Positions 13,086 through 23,072 of a DNA stretch of 64,000 nt are shown piece by piece. The stretch's first letter is position 1. Every line of letters begins with the position of its first letter. Under the pieces are notes generated by a model. The model saw only the letters and a list, made by a program, of their open reading frames with translations, had not been told where the DNA came from and searched no databases. The position numbers were made by a program, and so were the translations under genes. The DNA comes from Vanilla planifolia. Taxonomy: Eukaryota; Streptophyta; Magnoliopsida; Asparagales; Orchidaceae. The stretch lies in assembly GCA_023846275.1 (NCBI GenBank), contig JAIUJO010000295.1:496001-560000 (forward strand). The letters are read 5' to 3'.

Positions 13086-13195
13086 AGTGTAGGCCTGCGC
13101 GCCTGAGAGTGGCAGTGGCAGGGGTGACTCGCCGTGGCTAGTCAAGTGTGTAGGCCTGCGTGCCTGAGGGTGGCAGGGGTGTCTCACGTTGGCTA
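13086..13195 (+). repeat. Two-copy tandem repeat inside LTR-like island
   Basis: Two imperfect copies of about 55 bp, each starting GTGTAGGCCTGCGYGCCTGA and ending in GTTGGCTAG or CGTGGCTAG. The first has an additional 6-bp GTGGCA step. This is a local duplication within the element. Confidence 0.65.
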
Positions 13196-13281
13196 GAGAT
13201 CTATGTGACTGGTTCTGTCTATAGTCTCCAGAAGATTGATTGACGAGAGACACTGCGGTGTCGGGTGCTAGGCGTTGTGAT

Positions 13282-13368
13282 GCATGCACAGAGATGGGCG
13301 TGTCCCACTGGCATGCTTTGCCTAGGCGCCATGCGTGCGCAGAGATGGGCGTGTCCCGCTGGCATGCT
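13282..13368 (+). repeat. Second two-copy tandem repeat inside LTR-like island
   Basis: Two copies of a roughly 37-bp unit containing CAGAGATGGGCGTGTCCC then CTGGCATGCT, at about 13282-13318 and 13331-13368, with one A/G difference in the shared core. Confidence 0.7.
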
Positions 13369-14235
13369 GCCTGGGAGCACAGAGGAGAGCTACTCTGGTG
13401 TGACTGGGGGTGACTATGGTTGGTCAGAGTCTGGGACTGAGAGTGCCTTTCCACCCTACATTGTTATGCTGTATTCCTATACTCTTGCTATTATCCTTCT
13501 CTTGCATGTGAGTTTTTACTAGCTGTCTTTCCTACTGGGCATAGCACACTCCTTTATTATCTATATTTTTCCAGCGGCTCGACAGCCTTGACGCCACCCA
13601 GATTAGGTGGGATCGTGGTCAGCAGGCTAGTGGAGGATATCTGATCTATGATTTTCTGAGACATTTTGGTTAGTGTGATTGATACTATTGGATGTATTCA
13701 AGGAGACTGTTATTCTTATGTCATGTAATATGTGAGGGTAATTCTGACTTATGTATCTAGTTGGATGATATTGTATTTGTTGGACTTGGATCTTATTCTT
13801 GTGATGTAGTTTCCATTCACTGTTTTACTTTATTGTCTTGGTGGTATAGTGTGTGGAGTGCCATATTTTATCTGAGGATGTTTGTATTTTATTTTTGATG
13901 GTGAGGTCATTACATGACTATGGAACTTAACCGTGGGGATTCAGACTTCTATTAGATCGGTTCTCCTACCGGTATGGGTTAGGAGTATGGGGTCTAGTAG
14001 GAGTAACATTGCGCGAGTCCATCTGTTAATTCAGGAGTCATGAACCTGATTTGACGGTGTACCTGGGAGATGGGATCCACATTGTTAAGGAAAGTAGGTG
14101 TGTAATGATGTGTTATATCCTATGTTTTTCGTAGGCTACTCAGGTTGGTATGGGACGATCTGAGCTGTCTATATGTAAAAAAAAAAAATAATAATATGCC
14201 AAAAATCAGCCTAGGAAAAAAAATGGTGTGTAACA

Positions 14236-17200
14236 TGGATAGAGTAGAGTAGAGTAAAGTATAAAAGAGTACAGTAGGGTAGAGTATTATAGAGTAGAGT
14301 ACAAAAGAGTAGGGTAGAGCTAGGTTAGGCTAGGCTAGGCTAAGTTAGAACGGAGTATAGTAGAGTAGAGTAGAGTAAAGTTGGGTAGCGTAGGGTAGTG
14401 TAGAGTAAAGCTAGGTAGAGTAGAGAAGAGTAGAGTAGAGTGGAGTGGAGTAGAGTAGAGTAGAGTGGAGTAGAGTAGGGTAGAGTAGAGCGGAGTGGAA
14501 AAGAGTAGAGTCGAGCAGAGTAGAGTGGAATAGAGTAAAGTAAAGTAAAGTTGATTAGAGTAGAATAGAGCATAATAGAGTAGAGTAGAGTAGTACTAGG
14601 TTACAGTAGGCTTGGCTAAGAAATTTAGGTAAGATGAGGCTAGGCAAGGCTAGAGTTGAGTAGAGTATAATTGAGTAAACTATAGTAGAATAAAGTAGAG
14701 TAGAGTAGAGTAGAGTAGAGTAGTATAGGGTAGGATAGGATAGGGTTGGGTAGGATAGGATAGTGTAGAGTAGAGTAGAGTAGAGCAGAGTTAGAGTAGA
14801 GTAGAGTAGAGTAAAGAAGAGTGGAGCTGAGTATAGCAGAGTAGAGTAGGGTAGAGGATTGGAGAGGAGAGCAAAGCAAAGTATAGTAGAGTAGAGGAGT
14901 GGAGAGGAGAAGAGTGTAGAGTAAATTAGAGTAAGGTAGTGAAAGACAGATAGGGTAGGGTTGGGTAGGGTAGGGTAGGATAGTGTAGGGTAGAGTATAG
15001 TAGAGTATAATAGAGTAGAGTAGAGTGAGACTAGGCTAGGCTAGACTAGGTTAAGCTAGAGTAGAGCAGAGTAGATTAGAGTTGAGTAAAGCAGAGTATA
15101 GTAGATGAGCATAGAGTAGGGTAGGATAGATAGAGTATGGTAGGATAGGGTATGATAGAGTAGAGAAGAGTAGAATAGAGCAGAGTAGAGTAGAGTAGAG
15201 TAGAGAAAAACAAAGTAGATAGAATAGAATTGAGCAGAGTAGAGCAAAGTAGAGTAGAGCAGTGTAGAGCAGAGTACAAGAGTGGAGAGGAGAGCAGAGG
15301 AGACTAGAGCAGGTAGAGAATAAGAGAGATGAGGAGAAGTAAGGAGAGTAGAGTAGAGTAGAGTGGCATAGGATAGGAGAGGATATGGTATGGTAGAATA
15401 GAATAGAGTACTGTAGAGTAGAGTAGAGCTTGGTTAGACTAGGCTAGAGTATAGTAGAGTAGAATAGAGTCGAGTATTGTAGAATAGAGTATAGTAGAGT
15501 AGAGTGGAGTATGGTAGAATAGAGTATAGTAGAGTATAGTAAAGGATAGTAGAGTAATGAATAATAGAGTAGAGTAAAGCAAAATGGAGTAGAGTAGGAT
15601 AGAGTAGAGTTTAGTTTTGCTTGGTTAGGATAGGTAAGGCATGGTTAGGAAAAGAATGGTTAGGCAAGGCTAGGCTAGGTAAGGCTAGGCTAGAGCAGAG
15701 TTGAGAAAAGTAGAGCAGACTAGAGTAGTATAAAGTAGAGTTGGCTAGCATAAGGTCGGCTAGGGTAGTGTAAGGTAGAGAAAAGTAGAGAAGAGTAGAG
15801 TAGAGCAAAGCAGAGTAGAGTAGAGTAGAGTAGAGCAAAGTAGAGAAGAGTAGAAAGAGGAGAAGAGATGAGAGTAGGGCAGAGTAGAGCAATGCAGAGT
15901 AGTGGAGAAGAGAGGAGAGGAGAGTAGAGTAGAGTAGAGTAGAGTAGGGTGGCGTAAATTAGATACCGTTGGGCAGGGTAAGGCAGAGTTGGATTAGGTA
16001 GAGTAAAGTATAATAGAGCTAGATTAAAGCTAGGCTAGAGTAGAGTAAAGTAGAGTAAGGTAGTGTCGAGTAGTATAGAGTAGAGAAGAGTGGAATAGAG
16101 AAGAGTAAAGTAGAGTAGAGTTAGATTTGAGTATAGTGGAGTAGATTAGAGTAGAGTAGAGTATAGTAGAGTAGAGTAGAGTATAGTAGAGTAGAGTAGA
16201 GTTGAGTTGAGTAGAGTGGGGTAGAGTAGAGTAGTGTAGAGTAGAATAGAGTAGAGTAGTTCAAGGATAGGCATGGCTAAGCTAAGCTAAAGTGTAATAG
16301 AGTAAAATAGAGGAGAATAGAGTAACAGAGGGCTAGGTTTGGCTAGTTTATGTTAGGTTTGGTTAGGTTATGGTAGTGTAGAATAAAGTAGAGTAGAATA
16401 GAGTAAAATAGACTACAGTAGAGTAGAGTTGAGTATAGTAGACTAGAGTAAAATAGAATAGAGTAGGGTAAGATAGGTAAGATAAAGAAGAGTAGAGTAG
16501 AGTAGAGTAAAGTAGAGTATAGTAGATTAGAGTAATGTGATGTTAGGCAAGGCTAAGCTATACTAGAGAATAATAGAGTAATGGGGATTAGAGTGGAGTA
16601 GTAGAGGGCTAAGTTAGGCTAAGCTATTTTAGGCTAGTTTTGATTAGAAAAGAGTAGAGTAGAGTAATATAGAGTAGAGTAGAGTAGAGTAGAGTTGAGT
16701 AAAGAAGAGTAGGATAGAGTAGAGTAGTGTAGAGTAGAGTAGAAGGGAGTGGAGTAGAGCAGAGTAGGGTAGAGCTTGGTTAGGTTAGGCTGAGCAAAGC
16801 TAAGCAAGGTTAGGCAAGGCTAGGCAAGGTTAGAGTAGATTAGAGTAGAGTAGAGTAATAGAATAAGATACCATAGATTAGAGTAGAGTAGCATAGGTTA
16901 AGGTATGGCAAGTTAGGATAGGGAAGAGTAGAGTAGAGAAGAGCACAGCATAGTAGAGTAAGGAAGAGCAGCATAGAGTAGAGTAGAGTAGAGAAAATCA
17001 GAGTATAATAAAATAGAGTAGAGTAGAGTAGAGAAGGGTAGAGTAGAGAAGAGTAGAGTAGAGCAGAGTAGAGCAATGGAAAGCAATGCAGAGTAGAGTA
17101 GTGTAGAGTAGAGTAGAGGAGAGGAGAGGACAAGAGAGTACACTAGTGTAGATTATAACAACATAGGATAGGGTAGAGTAAGGTAGAGTAGAGTAGAATA

Positions 17201-20200
17201 TAGTAGAGTTAGGTTAGGTTAATCTTGATAAGACCATGATAGAGTAGAGTGGAGAAGAGTAAAGTATAATAAAGTAAGGTTCAGTGCAGTATAGTACCAT
17301 ATAGTTGAGTAGACTAGAGTAAAGTGTAGTATAATTTAATAAAGTAGAGTGTAGTAGAGTAGAGTAGAGTAGAGCTAGGTTAGGCTTGGCTAGGTTAAGC
17401 TAGGCAATGTTAGGATAGACTACGCTAATGTAAGCTAGAGTAGGGTAGAATATAGTAGAGTAGAGTTGGCAAGAGTAGACTAGAGTGGAGTATAGTCGAG
17501 TGGAGTGGAATAGGTTAGGATATGGAATGGTAGGGTAGGGTAGGGTAGGGTATAGTAGTGTGGAGTACAACAGAATATAATAAAGCAGAGTATAGAAGAG
17601 TAGATAAGAGTAGAGTAGTGTAGTGTAGAGCAGAGCAATGTAGAGCAGAGAAGAGTAGAATAGAGGTGAGGAGAGGAGAGTAGAGGAGAGGAGAGGAGAA
17701 GAGAGGAGAAGAGAAGAGTTTAGAGTTGATTAGAGTAATGTAGAGAAGAGTAGTGTACTATAAGGTAGGTTATGGTTGTGTAAGGTAGAGTTGAGTAAAA
17801 TGTAGTAGAGTAGTGTTAAGTAGATGTTGGTTGAGCTAGGCTAAGATTTAGTAGAGAAAAGTAGAGTATAATAGAGTAGAATCAAGTACAGTAGAGTAAA
17901 GTAAAATAAGGTAGAGTAGATTAGGGTAAGGTATGGTAGGGTACAATAAAATAGGGTAGTGTTGGGTAGGGCAGGATAGGGCAGGATAGGGCAGGATAGG
18001 GTAGAGTACAGTAGAGTAGAGTCGAGTATAATAGAGTATAATAGAGTAAAGTAGAGTAGACTCAAGTAGTGTAGTGTAGAGTGGAGTAGAGCTAGGTTCG
18101 TCTAGGTTAGGCTAAGCTAAGCTAGTCTAGGCTAGACGAGCGTAGGCTAAGCTAGGGTCGACTAGAGTAGTGTAGAGTGGAGTAGAGTGCAGTAGAGTAG
18201 AGTAGAGTAGAGTAAGATAGGGTCGGGCAGAGTAGGGTAGGTAGGGTAGGGTAGGGTAGCGTTGACTATGGTACAATGGAGTAGGGTAAGGTTGAGTAAA
18301 GTAGAGTAGAGTTAGGTTCGACAAAGTTTAGCTAGCCTAGGCTAGGCTAGAGAAGAGTAGACAAGAGCATACCAGAGTAGAGTCAGGCAAGGTTAGGTTA
18401 AGTTAGGCTAGGCTAAGCTAAATTAAGATAAGTTAGAGCAGAGAAGAGGAGAGAAGAGTAGAGCAGATCATATTATGATAGAGTAGAGTAGAGTAGAGTG
18501 GAGTAGAGTAGTGTTAGGCTAGGCAAGGTAAGGCTTAAGTATAACAGAGTTAAGTGGAGTAGAGTAGAATAGCATAGGGTTAGCTAGGCTATGCCATGTT
18601 AGGCTAAGCTAGGCTAGAGCAAAGAAGAGTGGAGTATAGTAATGTAGAGTACAATAAGGCAAGGCTTCTAGGTTAGGCCAGTTTAGGCTAACCTAGGCTA
18701 GAGAAGAGTAGAATAGATTAGATTAGAGTAAAGGAGAATTAAGTTGAGTAGAATAGAGTATAGTATAATAGAGTATAATAGAATATAGTAAAGTAGACTA
18801 GAGTAGAGCAGGGTAGAGTAGTGTAAAGTAGAGTTGAGTAGATTTGAGTAGATTAGATTAGCATAGGTGTAGTGTAAGGGAAGCGTAGGGTTGGGTAGAA
18901 TAGGGTAAGGTTGGGTAGGGTAGGGTAGGGTAGAGTAAGATAAGATAGAATAGGGTTGGATAGAGTATGGTTGAGTAAAGTAGAGTAAAGTAGAGTAGAA
19001 TAGAGTAGAGTAGAACAGAGTAGAGTAGAGTAGAGTAACATAAAGTAGAGTATAGTAGAACAGAGTAGAGTAGAATATAATAGAGTAGAGTAGAGTGGTG
19101 TAGATTAGAATAGACTAAAATAGAGTAGAGTAGTGTAGCATAGCATAGGGATGGGTATGATAGGATAGGGTAGGGTAGGCAGTGTAGGGTATAGGTGAGG
19201 AGAGGGTAGGAGAGTAGAGTAGACTAGAGTAGAGTTGAGTTGTGTTGAGTTGAATTGAGTTTAGTAATGTTGTATCGCATAGGGTATGGTAGGGTATGGT
19301 AGGGTAGGATAGAAAAGAGTAGGTTGTGGTAGTGTGAAGTAGGGTAGTGTCAGATAGAGCCGTGCAGAGTAGAGTACAATAAAGTAGAGTCAAGTAGAGC
19401 TCGGTTAAGCTAGGCTAAGTTAGGCTAAGGAATGCATGGCAAGGCTACACCAGGCCTGGGTATGCTAGTGTAGAGTAGAATTGAGTAGAGTAGAGTAGAG
19501 TAGAGAAGTGCATGGTTATGCTAGGCTAGGCTAGGGTAAGCAAGGCTAGGCTAAGGTAAGGTAGAGTAGAGTATAGTAGAGTAGAGTAGAGTAGTTAGAG
19601 ATAGTAGAGTAAAGTAGGATAAGATATTGTAATATTGGATAGGGTAGAACAGAGTACAGAAAAGTAGAGTAGAGCAGAGTAGAGTAGAGCAGAGTATAGC
19701 AGAGCAAAGTAGAGAAGGGTGGAGCAATGCAGAATAGAGTAGAGAGGAGAGACGACAGGAGAGTGGAGTAAGGTAGAGAATTGTATGGTAGGATAGAGTA
19801 GGATATGGTATGGTAAGGACGAGTAGAACTATGCTAGGTAAGGGAAGGGTAGGCTAGAGTAGAGTAGAGTATAGTATAGTAGAGTTAGGCTAGGCTAAGC
19901 TAGAATAGGGTAGGCTAGAGTAGTGTTCAGTAGAGTAGAGTAGGATAAGATATGGTAGGGGAGGGTAGGATAGGATATGGTAGGGTAAGATAAGACAGGA
20001 TATGATTGGGTGTTATAGGTGTAGGGCAGGGTATGGTAGGGTAGGATAGGGTAGGGTAGGGTATAGTAGAGTAGAATAGAATAGAGTAGAGTATAATATA
20101 GTTAGGTTAGGATAGCTAGGCTATGCAAAGTAATGCTAGGTTAGGGTAGGCTTGAGTAGAGTAGAGTAGAGTAGAGTAGCGTAGAGTAAGGTAGGGCACA

Positions 20201-21301
20201 GTAGCATGGAGTAGAGTAGAGTATAGTAGAGTAGCAAAGGGTAAGGTATGGTATGGTAAAGTAGTGTGGAGTAGAGTAGAGAAGAGTATAACATAGATGT
20301 GTTGAGTAATTTAGAGTAAAGCAAAGCATAGTAGAGCATAGGAGAGTAGAGTAAAGTAGAGTTGGGCTTTATTAGGCTGGAGTATAATAGAGTGAACTAG
20401 AGTAGAGTTGAATAGCATAAAGCTAGGCATGGCTAGGCTACGCTATGTTAGGTTAGGCTAGGTTTGAGTAGAATAGAGTTGAGTAGAGTAAGGCTAGGCT
20501 GGGCTAGGGTAGGTTAAAATAGAATAAAGTAGAGTAGAGAAGATTGGAGTAGAGTAGGATAGCATAGGGTAAACAAGGATATGGTAAGGTAGAATTGGGT
20601 ACGGTTGGGGAGGGTAAAGTAGAGGAGAGTAAAGTGCGGTAAAGTTGAGCGAGGTTAGGCTAGGCTAATCTAGGCTATGCTAGGTTAGGCTAGGCTAGGG
20701 TAGGTTAGAGTAGAGTAGAGTAGAGTAGCAAAGGATAGGGTAGGGTAGGGTAATGTAGAGAAGAGCAGAGTAGAGTAGAGAAGGGCTAAGTTAAGCTAGG
20801 CTAGGCTAGAGTAGAGCAGAGTGGAGTAGAGTAGTGAAGAGCAAGGTTAGATTAGGCTAGACGTGGGTAAGCAAGGCTAAGGTATGTTAGGCTAGGCTAG
20901 GGTAGGCTATGGTAGGCTACTGTAGAGTAGAGTAGAGTAGAGTATAGTAGAACAGAGTACAATAGAGTAGAGTAAAGCAGTGTATAGTAGCATAGAACAG
21001 GGTAAAATAGGGTATGGTAGGGTGGGACTGTGTAACGTAGGGGAGGGTATGGTAGGATAGGGTTGGGTAGAGTAGAGTAGTGTAGAGTACGATGGAGTAA
21101 AATAGAGCAAAGTAGAGTAGAGTAGAGATAGGTTAGGCTATGCTAGGCTTGGCTAAGCAAGGTTAGGCTAGGTTAGGCTCTTCTAGGCTAGGCTAGGGTT
21201 GGCTAGAATAGAGTAGAGTAGAGTTGCATAGGGTAGGGTACGATAGGATAAGGTCTGTTAAGATAGGGTCGGGTAGAGTAGAGTGAGGTATGGTAATGTA
21301 G
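14236..21301 (-). repeat. Pentanucleotide array of copy A (TAGAG/TAGGC/TAGGG)
   Basis: Seven kilobases of 5-bp repeats. TAGAG blocks alternate with TAGGC/TAAGC blocks, introduced by the polar edge GTAGAGCTAGGTTAGGCT. TAGGG/TATGG blocks, absent from the left arm, also occur (for example 17525-17552, 17940-18002, 18905-18930). GAGGA-rich patches occur at 17110-17130 and 17665-17715. On the plus strand TAG stops appear in every frame about every 15 bp. On the minus strand Leu-Tyr-Ser-Thr frames open but are not genes. Nothing else is seen. Confidence 0.92.
17533..17550 (+). other. G-quadruplex motif (TAGGG run)
   Basis: Four GGG tracts separated by 2-nt TA loops, GGGTAGGGTAGGGTAGGG. This matches the standard intramolecular quadruplex rule (G3 tracts, loops of 1-7). 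Confidence 0.75.
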
Positions 21302-21459
21302 GGTTCATTACAATTCGATTCCGTTCGATTTAGATGAGATCGTTTATGTTCAGTTCTTTTAGGTTCCATTCGATTTGGTTCAATTCGGCTCGTTTCGATT
21401 TGGTTTAGATCGTTTTAGTTCAGTTCCATTCGTTTGGTTCGGTTCGGTTCTGTTCGATA
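21302..21459 (+). repeat. GGTTC/GGTTT pentamer array, copy A no. 1
   Basis: A run of TTCGG, TTCGA, TTTGG and TTCAG pentamers flanked on both sides by TAGGG-type repeats. It is the counterpart of 32145-32308 and 44966-45092, which open with the same GTTCATT start. Confidence 0.88.
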
Positions 21460-21476
21460 GAGTGTACTGTGGCGTA

Positions 21477-21494
21477 GGGTAGGGTAGGGTAGGG
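21477..21494 (+). other. G-quadruplex motif
   Basis: Four GGG tracts with 2-nt loops, directly after the first GGTTC array. Confidence 0.75.
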
Positions 21495-21773
21495 TAGTGT
21501 AGTGTAAGGCTGGGTAGGGTAGGGTTGGGTAAGGCATTGTGTGGGAGGGTAGGGTAACGTAGAGTAAAATAGGGTAAGGTGGAGTAGACTAGAGTAGAGT
21601 TGAGTAGAGTAGAGTAGCATAGAGTTAGGTTAGGCTAGTCCAGTTTAGGCTAAGTATGCCTAGGCTATGGTAGGTTAGGCTACATTAGGCTATGTTAGGC
21701 AAGAGTATAGTAGAGTATAGTAGCACGAGGTAGGGAAGGGTCGGTAGGGTAGGATAGGGTAGTGTAGTGTAGT

Positions 21774-21855
21774 GTTCGATTCGGTTCAGTTCATTTCGGT
21801 TGAGTTTTGATCGGTTCGGTTCGGTTTGGTTTGGTTTGGTTTGGTTCGGTTTGAT
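21774..21855 (+). repeat. GGTTC/GGTTT pentamer array, copy A no. 2
   Basis: About 80 bp of GGTTC, GGTTT and TTCAG pentamers, preceded by TAGTG and followed by GATAGAGTAGAGTACTGTAGGG. Counterparts are at 32584-32712 and 45413-45562. Confidence 0.88.
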
Positions 21856-21881
21856 AGAGTAGAGTACTGTAGGGAATGGTA

Positions 21882-21899
21882 GGGTAGGGTAGGGTAGGG
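21882..21899 (+). other. G-quadruplex motif
   Basis: GGGTAGGGTAGGGTAGGG after the second GGTTC array of copy A. Confidence 0.75.
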
Positions 21900-22251
21900 T
21901 AACGTAATGGAGGGTATACTAGTGTAGGGTAGGGCAGGGTAGGGTAGGGTAGAGTAGAGCAGAGTAGAACAGAGTATAGTAGAGTATAGTAAAGAAGAGT
22001 TGAACATAATGGAGTAGAGCTTGGTTAGGCTAGTAGGGTAGAGTATGGTAGAGTAGAGCAGAGTAGAGTATATTGGAGTATAGTAAAGTAGAGTTGAGCA
22101 TAGCAGAGTAGAGCTAGTTTAGGCGAGGCTAGGCTAGGTTAAGCAATGCGAGGCTAGGCTAGGATAGGTTCGAGTAGAATCGAGTAGAGTAGCATTAGGT
22201 AGGGTAGGATAGGGTATGTAGGGCAAGATAGGGTAGGGTAAGGTTTGGTGG

Positions 22252-22404
22252 GGTTCGATTCTATTCGATTCAGTTCGGTTCGGATCGTTTCTTTTCGGTT
22301 CGGTTTGATTTGGTTCGATTCAGTTCGGTTTGGTTCGGTTTGGTTTGGTTTGGTTCGGTTCGGTTTGGTTTGCTTTGGTTTGGATTGTCTTGGTTTAGTT
22401 AGAT
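22252..22404 (+). repeat. GGTTC/GGTTT pentamer array, copy A no. 3
   Basis: Opens GGTTCGATTCTATTCG and degrades toward GGTTTGG at its right end, where it runs straight into the AT-rich foldback. The homologue is 33072-33235. Confidence 0.88.
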
Positions 22405-22427
22405 TTTAAAAGTAAATAATATTCTTA

Positions 22428-22542
22428 TAATATATAATTTTAAAGATTATATATATGTATGTAAGTATATAAAAGATCCATGTATCGTATGTTAAACATA
22501 AAGATTAACATCATAAAATGTAATCTTTAAAATTATATATTA
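22428..22542. repeat. AT-rich foldback element, copy A (one arm shortened)
   Basis: The left arm, 22428-22452, starts TAATATATAATTTTAAAGAT and is cut short. The right arm, about 22470-22542, is full length and ends in its reverse complement. The right arm matches the right arm of the complete palindrome at 33341-33413. About 45 bp of the left arm appears lost or replaced by TATG-type repeat. Confidence 0.75.
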
Positions 22543-22861
22543 AAGTAGAGCAGAGTATAGTACAGTATAATAGAGTATAGTAAACTAGAGTTGAGCATAG
22601 TAGAGTAGAGCTAGGTTAGGCTAGTTAGGTAGGGTAGGGTAGAGTAGAGTAGAGTATTATAGAGTATAGTAAGGTAGAGTTGAGCATAGCAAAGTAAAGC
22701 TAGGTTAGGCTAGGCTAGGCTAAGCAAGGCTAGGCTAGGTTAGGCTAAGCAAGGCTAGGCTAGGCTAAGTTAGGCTAGGATAGGTTAGAATAGAATAGAG
22801 TAGTATAAGGTAGGGTAGGATGGGGTATCTTGGGCAAGATAGGGTAGGGTAAGGTTGGGTG
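22543..22861 (-). repeat. Short pentamer spacer between foldback and last GGTTC array, copy A
   Basis: TAGAG, TAGGC and TAGGG pentamers of minus polarity. It includes the TAGGGCAAGATAGGG-type lead-in that precedes the final GGTTC array in copies A and B. No other feature. Confidence 0.85.
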
Positions 22862-23072
22862 GGGTTCGATTCTATTCGGTTCAGTTCCGATCGGATCGTT
22901 TCGGTTCGGTTCGATTTGATTTGGCTTGGTTCGGTTCTGTTCGGTTCAGTTTTGGTTCGGTTCGGTTTGGTTCAGTTTTGTTCGGTTCGGTTCGGTTTGG
23001 TTTGGTTTTGTTTGGTTTGGTTTGGTTCGGTTTGCTTTGCTTTGGTTTGTTTTGTCTTGGTTTGGTTAGGTT
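22862..23072 (+). repeat. GGTTC/GGTTT pentamer array, copy A no. 4
   Basis: About 210 bp, GGTTC-rich on the left and GGTTT-rich on the right, leading straight into the AT island. The open frame reading Gly-Ser-Val-Arg-Phe repeats is the same in every frame and is not a gene. Confidence 0.9.

Larger units (their letters stand above)
11232..14235 (+). mobile_element. Probable solo LTR (about 3.0 kb) of an LTR retrotransposon
   Basis: A complex-sequence island interrupts the satellite. It begins TGTTATACC (11232-11240) and ends GGTGTGTAACA (14225-14235). The reverse complement of that end is TGTTACACACC, so the element has TG...CA ends with short imperfect inverted repeats, the classic LTR signature. 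A TATTTAA box (11634-11640) is followed by a splice-donor-like AAAGGTAGG (11844-11852), in the order expected for a plus-strand LTR promoter and leader. An A-rich run lies at 14177-14188. There is no gag, protease, reverse transcriptase or integrase and no primer-binding site after 14235, so only an LTR seems left. Flanking pentamers are TCTAC on the left and TGGAT on the right. They do not match as a target-site duplication, and the satellite has opposite polarity on the two sides. Superfamily is not proven; the ends resemble plant Ty3/gypsy LTRs. Open frames inside (for example 12879-13454 on the minus strand) show no recognisable domain. Confidence 0.6.

Noticed and set aside
12879..13454. 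191-residue minus-strand open frame in the first LTR-like island
   Set aside because: No recognisable domain. It lies antisense to the inferred element and covers two tandem duplications, so it is probably chance.
11232..14235. Complete LTR retrotransposon
   Set aside because: No primer-binding site after the right end, no gag-pol coding frame and no second LTR in the window.
14236..14241. Primer-binding site (TGGAT directly after the first LTR-like element)
   Set aside because: Only TGG matches the usual tRNA-Met primer-binding start, and the next bases are ordinary TAGAG repeat.
17525..17552. Telomere or interstitial telomere repeat (TAGGG runs, TTAGG and TTAGGC look-alikes)
   Set aside because: The period is 5 bp. 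The usual plant telomere is the 7-bp TTTAGGG, nematode TTAGGC is 6 bp, and insect-type TTAGG does not occur here as a pure run. The strings grade into TAGAG and TAGGC and switch strand several times inside the window.
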